Program-made: the position numbers and the translations under genes
In this document: positions 21,301-33,820 of the stretch, one piece after another
Numbering within the stretch: position 1 is the stretch's first letter
How the letters are laid out: every line of letters starts with the position of its first letter
Assembly: GCA_028023455.1 (NCBI GenBank)
Contig: JAQFVV010012574.1
Span: forward strand, 481,501 to 545,500
DNA from: Epiperipatus broadwayi
Taxonomy: Eukaryota > Onychophora > Udeonychophora > Euonychophora > Peripatidae
Reading direction: 5' to 3'
DNA length: 64,000 nt
Notes under the pieces: generated by a model
Told to the model about the DNA's origin: nothing
The model's database searches: none
What the model saw: only the letters and a program-made list of their open reading frames with translations

Positions 21301-24300
21301 CTATTGGGCAGATATTCAGATGCCTATGAGCTAACAACCTATGGTTATTTTGAAAATTTTATGGTACTAAACATTTTTGAAAATCCAATCAGAACTGAAA
21401 TACAACTTTTTGAAGTTCCAGCCAGAACTGAACTCCAGTTCATGGCTTAGCAAGAAAATGCCCTAACTACTTACTTTTATTGTTTATTGATAATTGCATT
21501 ATCTTCAACGAATAACATTTCTTTATTAAAAGTAGAAAGACAGCAATTATAACTTTACAATTATTAGATTTAAAAATAAAAATGATATGAATATATTTAA
21601 ATATTAGAAAAGGTTATTGTTTAGCCTAAATAGAATTAGTATTTAAGAATAAAGGTTCTTCATTTTTGTTCTCTTTTTTATTGAATAATTATTATAAATT
21701 TATTTCTTTAATTTTATAATTAAAATATAATTAGTATTTGCACATCTAAATGTTAGAGAAGAAAACGTCACATTAACAATACTATTATTTGTCACTTTAC
21801 AGATTTGTCATAAATTTTCCTTTACTTGCCTCATTTTAACAACTAATGGCAGAGAAAATCAATTGTAGTGATGACATAAAAAATGAATTTTTGTGGCTAT
21901 TGCTCAAAAATATTGCATAGCACATAAATATACTTTTTTTCTGATAATACAAGGTAGCAAAAAGTGAGGGGGTGGAGGAGAGAAAATTTATCAAGATTTA
22001 CTACAAAAATAATGATTTATACAAATGATGTTCTTGATTGTTTCAAAGTTATACCAAAGTGGCAAATTTAAGAGTTAGACATCTTTGAAATGATTTCCAG
22101 GCTAAGAAAAGTTACAGAAATCAAAGAAAGGCTCAGTTTGGCCAATATCATAGAATTATTAGATTCAATCTCTTTTTAGAAGTCACACAACTATTTGAAC
22201 TTCTGATCATATGACTATTATTTATTTTACATATTTAATGATTATTGTAGCAAGTGTCCAGAATGCTGTAAATACAATGATAGATTGACATGCTTTGAAG
22301 ATCAAGGTCTGTAAATTATGATCTCAGCTGCTAAAGCTTCTTATAACTTAATTTCTTACAACTTCACACACAATAAACCACCTGATATTTTTTATTGTAA
22401 CAAGTTATTCATCCAATTAATTAAAGTTTAGAATGCAGTTCTAAATGTTTCACATGCTCTATATCAGAGAGTTAGAGTATATTTTCATGTGATGTATTTG
22501 ACTAAGAATAATGAATCAAAATAATTCTAATGTAGAAAACTGAATACAGTAAATAGCTATTGTAAAATTTAACAGTCTGGATATATGCATCTAATCTACT
22601 AACTAATAATGAAAATATGTTGGAAAACATAATGTAAACAAAATAAATGCATGATTAAAACATGCTAAACTTCTCTCAGTGACTTCTGTTTTTTTTTATC
22701 GTGGCAGATGCATCAGAAAATGACATCTGTCAACATTTTGAAAATTAGAAAATTCTATCTATATGAACTTTAACTTTTATAAAAATCAAAAAGAACTATT
22801 ATAAAAGTTACAATTTTCTGCAGATAAATGTTAGAATTATATGCATCATTTGAGGCATATAATACCATGACTTTTGATATTGCTGACCATTATGTCTGTT
22901 AATTATATAAAATACTTAAATTTTTATATTGACAATAGTGGTAGATATGTTAAACAAGTTTTGCAAATAAAATATTTTGATTTACATTTTTAAATATTTT
23001 TAAACTATATTAGAGTGAATTATTGAAAAGATTTGCAAGTTACTACTAACAATAGTTATATATTACTGCTTTTCTTGTTATTCTCATATTGTGAACATTG
23101 AAGTCTGTGCCACTGAAAATAATTAAATATCCAATCAATTGATCAGCTGCTCAAGAAGTCATTATGTAATATTTTAGCATCAAAAGTGATAGATTATGTT
23201 CTCAAATTCATCATGACTACTTAAATGAAATTCTACTACCTTCAAGGGATAGTGTTTCAGATCTAGTTGCCCTATCATCAGACAATATTTGATTTCCCAA
23301 AGATCTTTTCACTTTCAGCATAAATCACATACTCATCTTATTTCTTCAAGTATTTAATCAAATTTTTCTCAGGTGATGTGATTTTTATAAGTGCCTTTTG
23401 CTTTCTCACATCCCATAAGCTATTAAGAAAGCATTGTTTTTTGACATTTTACAGTGTGTGTCTACATACAAACTTTGAAATTTTTTAAATATATTTTATT
23501 CAAATTGAGTTGCAGGCTAACTATTGCCATTACTTTATCATTTCCTTGAGATATGTTAAAGAAAAAATGGTACTCCTCTATCCTTATTTATGTTTTATAA
23601 AGGATATATTCTTCCTCATGGCATGTTCACAGGTGTTAGGTTGGAGATTCTAAATAGATGTCAATATTTATCTTATTTGCATTTTAGCTATTCCCCTTTG
23701 CCATTCATTGAGTATAAAAAATGTCTAAGATTCAAGACAGTTGCTTTGGGTTTTTCAACAAAAGTAAATTATTGTGATTCTAATAATATTTCATCAAGAA
23801 TTTCATTGTTCTTAACAGGAGTAATGACCCTTAAAAAATTTATAGCTATAATGTCATAGGTTTTATGCTGAATAAATTTCAGCTTCTAATTTAAATTTTT
23901 GAGGGCTATTTTTAAGGCTGGTTAGCTGATTCTCCTTCCAGATATTGTATTATTTTTATTACAATTCTGGATTTTTACTTATCAACCACAAATAAACTTT
24001 CTACTGGCTTGTATATGATCAGCCTTATGCTTATAATTTACGGTGCATAAATATTGCTGACAGACCGGAACACAAACACAGATTATGACATTTGTTACTA
24101 TATTTTTTGAAATTCTTATAACAATTAACTGAATATATGGATATCTGAAGGCACAGGTTTTATCAGATGTATTGACTATTGATTAAATAACTGTATTCCA
24201 GAGTTTGAGGGTTTTTATTCCATAACCACAATTATCTCAGACACAAAATGAATTTTTGGAAATGTCAAGATTGTAGCCAAGTCTTTTTTATTAGTAATCA

Positions 24301-27300
24301 TAAAGATTTTCTCTGGACCTTTCAATAGTCATTAAATATAAAGCAGACACCAGAACAATTATCCTACTTGATTTTGAATATAATAATTTCCATTCTGCAG
24401 ACATCATTCTTAATTCACTCATAAGAGAGTTCACAGAAGTTGGATTTTGTCATAATTATTTGACCAAAGATTTATCTTTAATATTTTAAGGTTATCATCA
24501 TAAGGAGTCTGTCTTTATAGCCTATTTTTGGACTCCAGGTCAGTAGAAATGTCTAAAATTGATTATAAAAGTTACATAGCCATAGGAAAGATCTGATTTT
24601 CATTTTAGATTTTGGCATGAAAAAAAAAATCTCTAGCTAGGGCTTTGTGGGTGATGTTAAATAACTTTCCTTCTTACTTCATGACTCCAAAATATTATTC
24701 CCTCAGTAAGATAATTCTGATTATTAAATGTGTTCAGTTGTGTCAACTAAGGTGAGATCCATATCGTTACAGTAGACATAATTTAATCTAAGCATCTGAA
24801 AAGCCCAGTGCTACTATTTCTTAGCCCAAAATGCATTCTATTGTATTAGTACAATTATTTTTTACATTCAAATACAGTACATTGGTGATCAGAAAATTAG
24901 TGATGAAATCAAAGATTTTGTAAAATTTTTATTAATAACTTGTCAACTAATGATAGAATATTGCAATCAGACACAGCATTATAGTTTTATTGTCTAATGC
25001 CTATCAACAGCCATACAGATCCTGGATTGTTGTATGATGATGAGCAATTTAAAATAATCCTCCATTCTAACATTTACAAAAGAACTACCTTTCTACTTCA
25101 TCTTTATACTGATGAGATATACTTGTTAGGATTGATTATTCTTTATTTTAATCTAGTTCTCATATTGAAAATCTGTATTTATATTCATTTTTTAAACTAT
25201 AGGCTATTATTCCTCTTTAACAATCTTAGATTCTTAAATTTTTGCAATGATTTTTTATTGCTGAGGACTAACTTGCAAAATACACATTCCAGTCACTTGA
25301 TATGGACTTCGTGGTAAACAATAAACAGATTTACTCTGGCAAATAATTTTACATAGGAAAGTAAAATAAAAAAAGATGTGTGCAAATTCAAATAAATAAA
25401 TACACTAGCTCTTGTTATCACAGAATAATCATACTATAAGCTGTGTTTTCCAATGTAAATAACTTAAATAAAAATGAAGGTAATTAACTTTTCAAACTGC
25501 CTTTTATAGCTTCTTCAAACTCTGATTCTTCTGTTTATCAAAATCTAACTCAGCAGCTAATTTTCTTATCTGTACAAGGGGACTTTTTTTACTATTTTTC
25601 TTGTTAATCATAGGTTTTTAAATATATATATTTGGCACTTAAATTTTCTGATAAGCCAAACACTCCTTTATAGATTTTATGAACACCTTTATAAAATTTT
25701 GTATAATTTATACCACATGTGTAATTAACAAATAAATATAAAATATTTATTTTTCAGGCTTGAAAAATTCGGACAGCCATTTTATATCTGTTTTTTTTTT
25801 TTTTTTTACACAATTTGTATAGTTAAATCTACAAAGCGCATGTGCATTAGCTAATTGGCTTATTAATATTACAATTAAGTTGCTTTTAATGCTAAATAAA
25901 TAAATAATAAAATTATTCTGGCTATCATTTTTTCCTCTAAACATATGTATTTTAAAGGGCAATGTATAGAGATAACTTTCTTTTTAATTTTCATGACCAT
26001 ATTGATATAATATCGAAATCATTATTGATGTTACTTTACTACGCTTAAAAAAAACTGGCTTTTTAAATATTTACCTAAACTAAAGTGTCTATTGGCAACA
26101 GTCATCGCAACATATACAATTAAAATATTCTTGAAGCTATATGTATATGTAAAATATGCATAAAGCATAAATTAATAATATATAGTCAGATTTCACAACA
26201 GGCATACATAAATATAATAAAAAACTAGATCTAATCTTATAAAATTTAATATAGCAATATTAAAATACGCAAATAAATATTAACTCCAGCTAGCTTATGT
26301 CAATCATCTCCAGTTTTTGTGTTCCACAGATAAACTGATTTTGGATAACTTTCCATAATTTTTCTATATTTACAAATTTTAACTTCTAAGTGGAGAATTT
26401 AAAATTTGTTTGTAAAATAGAATACTACTGAATACGACAGTCACACTATAAACTACTGACAGCTGATATTTATTTGTGGATGTTAATACTGATATATTTA
26501 TTTGTAGTTGTTAATATTAATATATTTTTTGTATAGTTTAATGTAGTAGCCTAATAGCAGACCAAAGAGCTAAACGCCCATAAATCACAGATCAATTGTG
26601 CCATTTTTGGTCTTATAAAACCCCTTGAGCAACACCCTACTGCATTATTTTATTATGTTGAGATATTACATTTTATATTAATTATAGTTTTAGTTTATTA
26701 TATATATATAGTAACTAGTTCGCTTTTAATTTTTTCATTACAGTACTTTAAATATTTTCCGTTTTTTTTTTTTTTTTGATTAAACATTTCAGCCCTACAA
26801 ACAAGACCTAAGAGAACCTTCAAAGACTTTTCGAATTTACAAAAAGTCTTTAAGAAGTAACTCAGACTTTATAATCTCTGAAAAGCTAATTCTCATTTCA
26901 ATCCCTATAATCAGTTCCAGTTAGAAAGATTCTAGTAAAAGAAATATGACAACTCTTACTTTTATTAACAGTTTCCAAGAGCCAGCATCTGGCAAAAATA
27001 CCGAGATTCTGATTAAAAACTAATAGCAACTAACAAATAATTTTAGTAAAGGAAAATCAGAAATCATTCAATTAAGTTTTATTTTTTTCGCAATTTTCAC
27101 ATATCATTAGAAAAAGAATTATTAAATTAACCCTCTAAGAAACTGTTGTATTGCTTGCGAATATCTATTTATAAAAATGTTTTAAAGTAATACCTAAATA
27201 GTGCAAAAGGCATCATTAATTTATAATTAAACACTAGACTCCATTAGAGTTTATGACGTGCTACTTGCTGAAACTAGTGCAAACAGTTATTACTGTACGT

Positions 27301-27680
27301 GTGTCGACATAGTTGTAAAGGTACTAAAGAATTAAAAAATTTAAGGACCAATTTCTAACTGAGTAAAGTAGAAATTATTGTTCATGAATGTCACATGGTG
27401 TTTTGAACAACAGATAGTACAATTATTAATATCATAGCAGTACAAGAGTAGAATGATAGACTCAAAAACTAAAGATCCACGGATCAAAATTCAGTACTCA
27501 AATACAAACAACCATTTGTTTAAATTCTCTTGTTTCTGAACTGGCCTTTGTACATAAAATAATTTAAAATTATTAATTGCACAAATGATTTAGAATCTTC
27601 AAAGCTTATAATAAGAGACCAGAAAATTACAAAATAAACCTGTCATACTTTTGGCAAAATTAACTTCACTGTAAACTTGG
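18331..27680. other. Long AT-rich stretch with no recognisable gene
   Basis: I found no coding similarity, tRNA or rRNA, or element boundaries. Open frames here are short (under 110 codons), AT-driven and lacking motifs. Parts such as 23.2-24.9 kb are slightly more complex and could be a very old element, but no motif could be named. A T-run lies at about 25791-25807 and another at 26763-26778. Confidence 0.4.
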
Positions 27681-27813
27681 ATTGTTTCAGTTACAATTAA
27701 TAGTTATTTGTATAGTAAATATGGAATCCAGTGATGCTAATTTGTGCCTGTGGGTACATGTTTCATATTTTTGTAATAAAACATTTAATGACAATATATA
27801 TATATATATATAT

Positions 27814-27824
27814 ATTTGTCTTAA

Positions 27825-27856
<32 letters not shown>

Positions 27857-27867
27857 TTAAGACAAAT
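27814..27867. repeat. 54-bp perfect palindrome around a (TA)n core
   Basis: ATTTGTCTTAAGTA at 27814-27827 is mirrored exactly as TACTTAAGACAAAT at 27854-27867, with alternating TA between. It directly follows another (AT)n run (27794-27813). Capable of cruciform extrusion; probably a microsatellite expanded at the centre of an inverted repeat. Confidence 0.9.
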
Positions 27868-27882
27868 GTAATTAGAGAATTT

Positions 27883-28066
27883 GAATCCAGACTTACAAAG
27901 CTTTCTTCAGTCATCCACTTCATCTTATACAACAGATACACATGACCACCTAATGTAGAAAAGATAAATGATCTCCAATATTTTTCACATGTATGTGGTC
28001 GTGTGTATCAATTGTATAAGATGAAGTGGATTGTTGAAGGAAACTTGAAAATCTGGGCTCAAATCC
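27883..28066. repeat. Head-to-head pair of SINE ends forming a hairpin
   Basis: Left arm 27883-27948 and right arm 27994-28064 are reverse complements (about four fifths identical) with a 45-bp loop. The right arm reads like the tRNA-like segment at 57005-57087: GTGTGTATCA near the start, TTGTTGAAGG, and a B-box-like GGCTCAAATCC at its end (compare TGTTCAAATCC). The two arms are therefore opposed copies of one tRNA-derived SINE. Confidence 0.65.
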
Positions 28067-29859
28067 CCCTAATTATACATATATATGATTACTAATTTAT
28101 TCTTTATTAGTTTAGAAATTATTTATCCAAATATGTCTATATAAACCTTTCAAATTTGCAAACATTTGTTCATCCATACAATGAAGTAGTTTCTTTTTTC
28201 TTTATAAAAAAAAAGGCACATTTCATTATTCAGATGAATAAAAAACATTTGCAAACTTGAATTACAAATACAAATGGAAGGAAAAAATCAAGACAAGTCT
28301 TTATAAAGGTGTATAACAATCTCTATATCTGAGCATTACCATTTCTTATTCATTTGTCAGAATCATATAGTTGTAAAAATTACAACTAATGCATACTGTT
28401 ATATTTCAATATTATAATTGTAGGCTTTGAAAAAAAAAACCAATAATAACATTACTTTCATCCAATTAAATTTCTTCAATTACATTAAGTCATGAATAAT
28501 TCCCCAAATACCATAATCGTTTTTTATTTAATTAATTATAATTATGCAAAGCAATTTTTTAAATTCTATATTTTGGCAAATACTTAATGATGACCACCAT
28601 CTTCATAAATGGTTATTAACTCTTTAATGACCAAATATCATGAAAAATTAATTTTTAGGTATGCAAACTTCAGATTGAATAATATTTTTGACCAAATGCA
28701 ATTATTTTTTAACTAAGTTATTGCTAAAATTAATTTTTAATATAATTAAAAAAGTGAAAAAATAAAAATTATAAAAGTTATAAATTTATTTAATGAAATT
28801 AATTTTTTTTACATTAATGAGAATATTTATTTTTTCTTCTTTCTCATTGACATAAGTTTAATTTTTTTTAAACATTATTTAATGATAAAAATACATATAT
28901 TTTGTATTTATTAAATAAAAACATCTTTAAAATTACTAAAAAGCCAAAAAAAACCCATCTTTATAATAAATTTCTATTTGACAAATAAAATATGAACAAG
29001 CACCGCCATTTTGTGTAAATAAAGTTTTACAATTGAACCATTAATTATAAAACTTTATATTTTGTAGATAATTTCTGCCAGCTATAAAAAAAAACTAAAA
29101 ACTAAAATATATAATGTTTATCAATCATAATGAAAGTATTTATTGCAAAATTGCAATAGAATTACCAGTACACAAATTATATGAAATCTGAAGTAAACCT
29201 TTTTTAGAAAATTTAACTAAAAATGCCATTCCAAAGTAAAATGGAACTTTCCAGGAAAGAATTGCTAATTTTTTATTAGTCTAGAAATTTATTTTTACTT
29301 AAATATAGATTTTACATTTAGTAAAAGTCCAATATATCTAAATAATAATTTTTATAAAGCTGCATATATGTCTTTGAGTAACTAAAAAGATTTGGTTATG
29401 TCAAAATGCATTTTAATAACCATTAGCATATTTTTTAACATCTAAATATTTACATTTTTTAAATATAAAAGTATGCATTAGCTGTAATTTATTAAAAATA
29501 TATCATGGTACATATATTAAAGAAAGATCAATGATTAAAAATAAAAATTGTCATCCATCTTTGAAAGAATATTCCATATGTATTTTAAATTTATATCTAA
29601 AGTTAAAAATAATTAATATTTTGTGTATTTATTTAAAGATGCTTCTTATTAGTAGATTCTTGCTAAAAATACAACATTTATATTATAAATTTGTGCAATT
29701 TATAATAATAATTAAAAAGATATGTAGATGTGATTCAGTGAAAATACTTATTATTTAACATTTGATATTTTTCATTTGTCTATAATTAAATAATTGAAAT
29801 ATAAAAATGTGTTATAGCTGTAAATTATATATATATATATAATACTTTGTGATTAATAT
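28067..29859. other. AT-rich DNA, no gene seen
   Basis: No coding or element similarity was found. Contains an (AT)n run at 29826-29841 and many short A/T homopolymers. Confidence 0.45.
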
Positions 29860-30556
29860 TCCAATACTTTCAATCCAAAGCACAAGATAAAACTTTTTGG
29901 AGAAAAGCTTGGATGGTCTCATCTCTTTACTTCAAATTATATAGAGAGGCAAATCTTAAGCACTTTGGAAAAAAAGCATGAAGATTTTTAAATCAATCAT
30001 ATTATTTTATTAAAACTATATAATCTTCATACTTTATCTCCAAAGTATTTAAGATTTACCTTTATATATAAATTGAGGGTGAAGAGAAGAGATGGTCCAG
30101 TCCAATTTTTTCTGTAAAAAAGTTTTATCTTGTGCTTTGAATTGAGAGTATTCTATTTACTTAATAGTTTAGTGTTGAAGTATTCATCTTGATGTAATAT
30201 ATAATATTAACTGATGAGATATTTATATTTACATATTTCATTATTTGATTTGATATTGACAAGCTGTAAACTGAAAAATTTTGTGAATGTCAATTAAAAT
30301 AATATAAAGCAATTTGAAAGATAGCTTTAATAAAATAATATGATTGATTTAAAATATTCATGCTTTTCCTCCTAAGTGCTCAAGATTTGCCTCTCTATAT
30401 AAGTTGAGGTCAAGAGTCTGATATTTTCTCTAAAAAACTTTTATCTTGGGCTTTTTATTGAGAATATTTCATTTACTTAATAGAACAGTGTTGGAGTATT
30501 AATTTTGATATATTATATAATATTATCTGCTGGAAAGTTTATATTTATATATTATT
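29860..30556. repeat. Three-armed repeat: one inverted and one direct copy
   Basis: Arm 1 (29860-29990) and arm 2 (30021-30155) are reverse complements around a 30-bp AT loop. The arm 2 sequence plus a further 80 bp (30021-30236) recurs in direct orientation as arm 3 (30354-30556). Shared landmarks are TTTTATCTTGTGCTTT / TTTTATCTTGGGCTTT and TTTACTTAATAG. No coding content; not a family I recognise. Confidence 0.75.
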
Positions 30557-30581
30557 TTATTGCAACCTGTAATAACTTTGC

Positions 30582-30620
<39 letters not shown>

Positions 30621-30627
30621 CGTGTGT
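30582..30627. repeat. (TA)n(TG)n microsatellite
   Basis: An alternating TA run passes directly into a TG run, immediately after the three-armed repeat. Confidence 0.95.
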
Positions 30628-30639
30628 TAGTATTCTTGG

Positions 30640-31700
30640 TAAAGTGTGTTTTTCTTCTCTCATTAGTTTTCTTTTAGGCTTAATGCACTTTGGGTGCTGA
30701 GGATCATGTTCATAATTGTATTATTTTGTTTGGTTTGTTGCTTTTATAGTGTCTATTTACATATTCTACTGTTTTGATAATTTGATGCATTTAGCTTTTT
30801 TGTTTTCTGATATAGAAAGCCTCCTTTAATTTCATCTTTCTGTTGTCATTTCTAAGCACAAAGTTTGACATTTTGTAGATCAAAATTATTTATTATTTTT
30901 CATGATCTAAGAACACAGATATCTATCTAATCTGGGTTTTCTCTAGCCTGTTTGATAGGAACTTGTGATGTGCTACTGTTGTGAAAATGTTTATCCATGA
31001 TTCTTCAATAATATACTACAGTGTATCCTTTGCACTGAATCTTTTGGACTATTTGTAGGATTTCCTCCTGTTGTTTTGCCTTTGGTATTGTTGATATCTG
31101 TTTGAAATTGATTGGTATTGGGAAATTTTTATTTATTTTAACTATTATTTTTTTATACGTAAGACATTGTAATCTACAGTTTGTTGTCATCTTGTTGTCT
31201 TCAGTTCTGTTTTATTTCACTGTTCAATTTTTTTTCTTTGTTGAGTGGTTTTTGCTGTAATTTATGCTGCATAGATGTTTGATGTATGCTTTAATGCTGC
31301 ATTTTTGATCTGCTTTATATTTGCAAAGTCCTTCGGTTCAACTGAAAAATCCTTCTAATCATGCTAGTTTGTATGCCATTGGGATTTTTGATTATGGGGG
31401 ATTGCATTACTCATATCCAATGGTGTCATAATCATTTTGTAGTCCAGTTCTTTTTAATTCTATTAATTATTATGTCTGAAATTTAATGCCTTTTGTGATC
31501 TTTTTATTTTCAATAGTCCATTGCAATGATGATTTGGCAATTAATTGGCTGTGGGCTTCAGTTATTGTCTGTGCAGATCCACAGACAAGTACATTGTCTA
31601 TGTATCTTTTAATTGTAAACTCTTGTTTTTTTTTCTAGGAAGGCTATGATGATTTTTTCTGTTTTTGCCAGTGTTAGGCTGCACATTGGTTCACTGGTTA
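30640..31700 (-). pseudogene. Decayed reverse-transcriptase-like sequence of uncertain class
   Basis: On the minus strand at about 31620-31570 the frame reads KRYIDNVLVCG, resembling the RT catalytic box (Y-x-D-D) with the second Asp replaced by Asn. It is followed by sequence with an SLQWTIENKK stretch. A further 61-codon open frame lies at 31190-31005. The region is less AT-rich and T-biased on the plus strand over about 1 kb, consistent with one old element in minus orientation. The box wording is unlike the FADD of the RTE copies here and could be from a Penelope-like or LTR-type element. Stops throughout. The class call is a guess; the presence of an RT-like box is moderately supported. 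Confidence 0.35.
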
Positions 31701-32345
31701 ACAATCCCATTGAACATGAATCTTTCATTGATTATACTCATTAGTGAATTTGGTTGGGATGTCACTACCAATTCATTCTTCATCTGGCAAGATATTTTTA
31801 AAAAGCAGGTAAAGATACTAACTAATAAGAATAAATTAAATTCCAAATGTTTAAATGATATAAATATACCGAATGAAAAAAATAGTGCAGTATTGGTATT
31901 TGTATTTAAAAAGATGAAATGGAAGATATTAAAAATTATCCCTATGAATCTTCTGTCAGAACTGTACAAAATCTTTACTATTATCATTACAATGCTTCTA
32001 TAGAGAACATTGGATTCAAACTAATCAAAAGAATAAGCTGGATTCAAAATGGTTCCGAGTATTAAAAAAAATTAAAACCAAAAACCAGTCTTTTGCTTCT
32101 ACAGATATATTTGGGGTTATTTGGAACTTGGTTTCACCTCCAATATGATTAGTTTAATTATTTGCTTTGTTTTTTGTATTTTTTTTGGTTAAATTGTTTT
32201 TTTTTAAATATCATATTAGTGTTTAATAAAGTTGAATTAAATATTATTATTTTCCTTCTGCTTTTTAAACTTTGATTCTACTTATAAATTGTAATTATAA
32301 ATTTATTAAACGCACATTGATTACGTAAGTAATATTTACTGAGGC
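31701..32345. other. No recognisable gene
   Basis: Two overlapping open frames of about 100 codons run on opposite strands (31665-32003 and 31691-31987). Neither shows a family motif, and mutual antisense openness in AT-rich DNA is weak evidence of coding. Confidence 0.4.
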
Positions 32346-32501
32346 TATAACCTCGAGAATATGCATGTAAAATGCAATAGCAGGGACCTCTACAGGTGTT
32401 TAACCACAAGCATACGCTCTTCTTCCATAGCATAAGCTTGTGGTTAAACACCTGTAGAGGTCTCTACTATTGCATTTTACACGCATATTCTCGAGGTTAT
32501 A
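32346..32501. mobile_element. Near-perfect 66-bp-stem hairpin, MITE-like
   Basis: Left arm 32346-32411 and right arm 32435-32501 are reverse complements with about three mismatches over 66 bp, separated by a 23-bp loop. All the mismatches are transitions, so an RNA copy would pair through G-U wobbles and form an almost uninterrupted stem. Ends are TATAACCTCGAG...CTCGAGGTTATA. It is less AT-rich than its surroundings. Most likely a young miniature inverted-repeat element; if transcribed it would be a Dicer-type substrate. No clear target duplication beyond TA-rich flanks. Confidence 0.8.
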
Positions 32502-32734
32502 AATTGTGTAACAAATGAAAGAAAACAATTGTAATATGTTTTTATGTAATCAACATCTAATGTATTCTTAACAACACATTCTTGGAAAGTCAGAGAGTTT
32601 TCCCTTTCAAATTTATTGTTTTTTTCATCTATAATGTTCCTTTTTTATGAAAATATTATCTCACTTATATTAATTTTTAATTTTAAAAAATCCATATGAC
32701 TTTATTGCTCAGGAATTCATAAGAAGTTTGAGAG

Positions 32735-32812
32735 TCAGATATGTGAATTGATTTTGAGGCCTCCCGATCTCAATTCAAATGCTCTATCAACTATACTAAA
32801 CCCCACAGGGTA
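32735..32812 (-). repeat. tRNA-like sequence, probable SINE head
   Basis: On the minus strand, TAGTATAGTTGATAGAGCA resembles a tRNA D-arm/A-box region (compare TAGTATAGTTGGTAGAGC). It is followed by a plausible anticodon-arm region and CGGGAGGCCTC. The B-box is not convincing and no CCA-ready acceptor stem forms, so it is not an intact tRNA. Confidence 0.35.
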
Positions 32813-33009
32813 ATTTTTGTAAATTAAAATATTTTTTCACTTAACCTTTTTTCCCTGAAAACAATGCATTTTGCTTTAAAACTAAATATTTGGAAAAATT
32901 ATGAAAAAAATTAATGAATATAAGTTGTCATTTGATTCTGCAAGCAGTTCTAAGATTTGAAATATTAATATACATCATTTTATTAAAAATATTTATTCAC
33001 AATACAATT

Positions 33010-33820
33010 CCAATAAGCTAATATGGTTAAAGGTTACAACAGTGCGATTCTATTTCTCCAAAACTTTTTACAGCAATTTTTATAATAAATATTATGTGAA
33101 TTAAACTGGGAAAGTAAGAAAATTAGAATAAGCAAAGGTCTTTTTGCATTTGATATGATTGTTTTGGAAGCAATCCTCAATACTTCAGAATATATTATAA
33201 TAGCCATAGATTTCCTGCAATTAAATAGGATCAACATAAATACTAAAAAGACTAAATACCATATTGTTAAACAGCTTCTCAAAAACTGGAAAAATAAATC
33301 CTTTGTACAGATTATTTTATAGATAGAAATGTAGCAGATAAAATATCACAGAATTAAACTTGAACAAAGCAATTTTGGTAAAAACTAATTAAATATTAAA
33401 AAGAAAGTGTCTAAATACTTGAAAAAGAAAGAGTTTTAGCAAATATGTTTACATACTTATAGACTGAAACTTGGACTCTTAATATAAGAACAATGCTAAG
33501 ACTAAGACTTTAGAACATGCAAAAAAGTATGGAGAGATCCATGTTGGGAATAAAAAGTGAAAACATAGTCTAGAACATAAACTGGTATCACAGATATCAT
33601 TGAAAAAATTAAAAAGCTGAAATAAAGTTATTCTTGGGTATCTTACCAGAAGTGACAGCTGGAATTTTAAACTAGATCTTAAGAGTTTGCAAAAGATCTA
33701 ACAACAATTAGATATGAGATAGATGGGTGTCTGAGATAAGAACGTTTTTTTAAATATGTAGAACATGAATGAAACGTCAAAGAAACTGGATTAGTGGATT
33801 GATAATGATAGTAATAGTCA
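33010..33820 (+). pseudogene. RTE-like LINE, decayed 3' fragment (copy 4)
   Basis: Plus-strand remnant covering RT palm, thumb and C-terminus. Recognisable blocks include CTCCAAAACTTTTTACAGC at about 33056 (counterpart of the SPKLFTAV region), AAAATATCACAGAATTAAACTTG at 33340 and CTGAAACTTGGACTCTTAATA at 33464 (counterpart of GSETWTLN). The 3' end is near GATTGATAATGATAG at 33800. No open frame of length. Confidence 0.65.

Noticed and set aside
23590-23859. 89-codon open frame in the long empty stretch
   Set aside because: No motif, no neighbouring coding signal, and length unremarkable over 9 kb of AT-rich DNA.
31665-32003. 112-codon plus frame overlapping a 98-codon minus frame
   Set aside because: Mutually antisense frames without motifs; not convincing as a gene on either strand.
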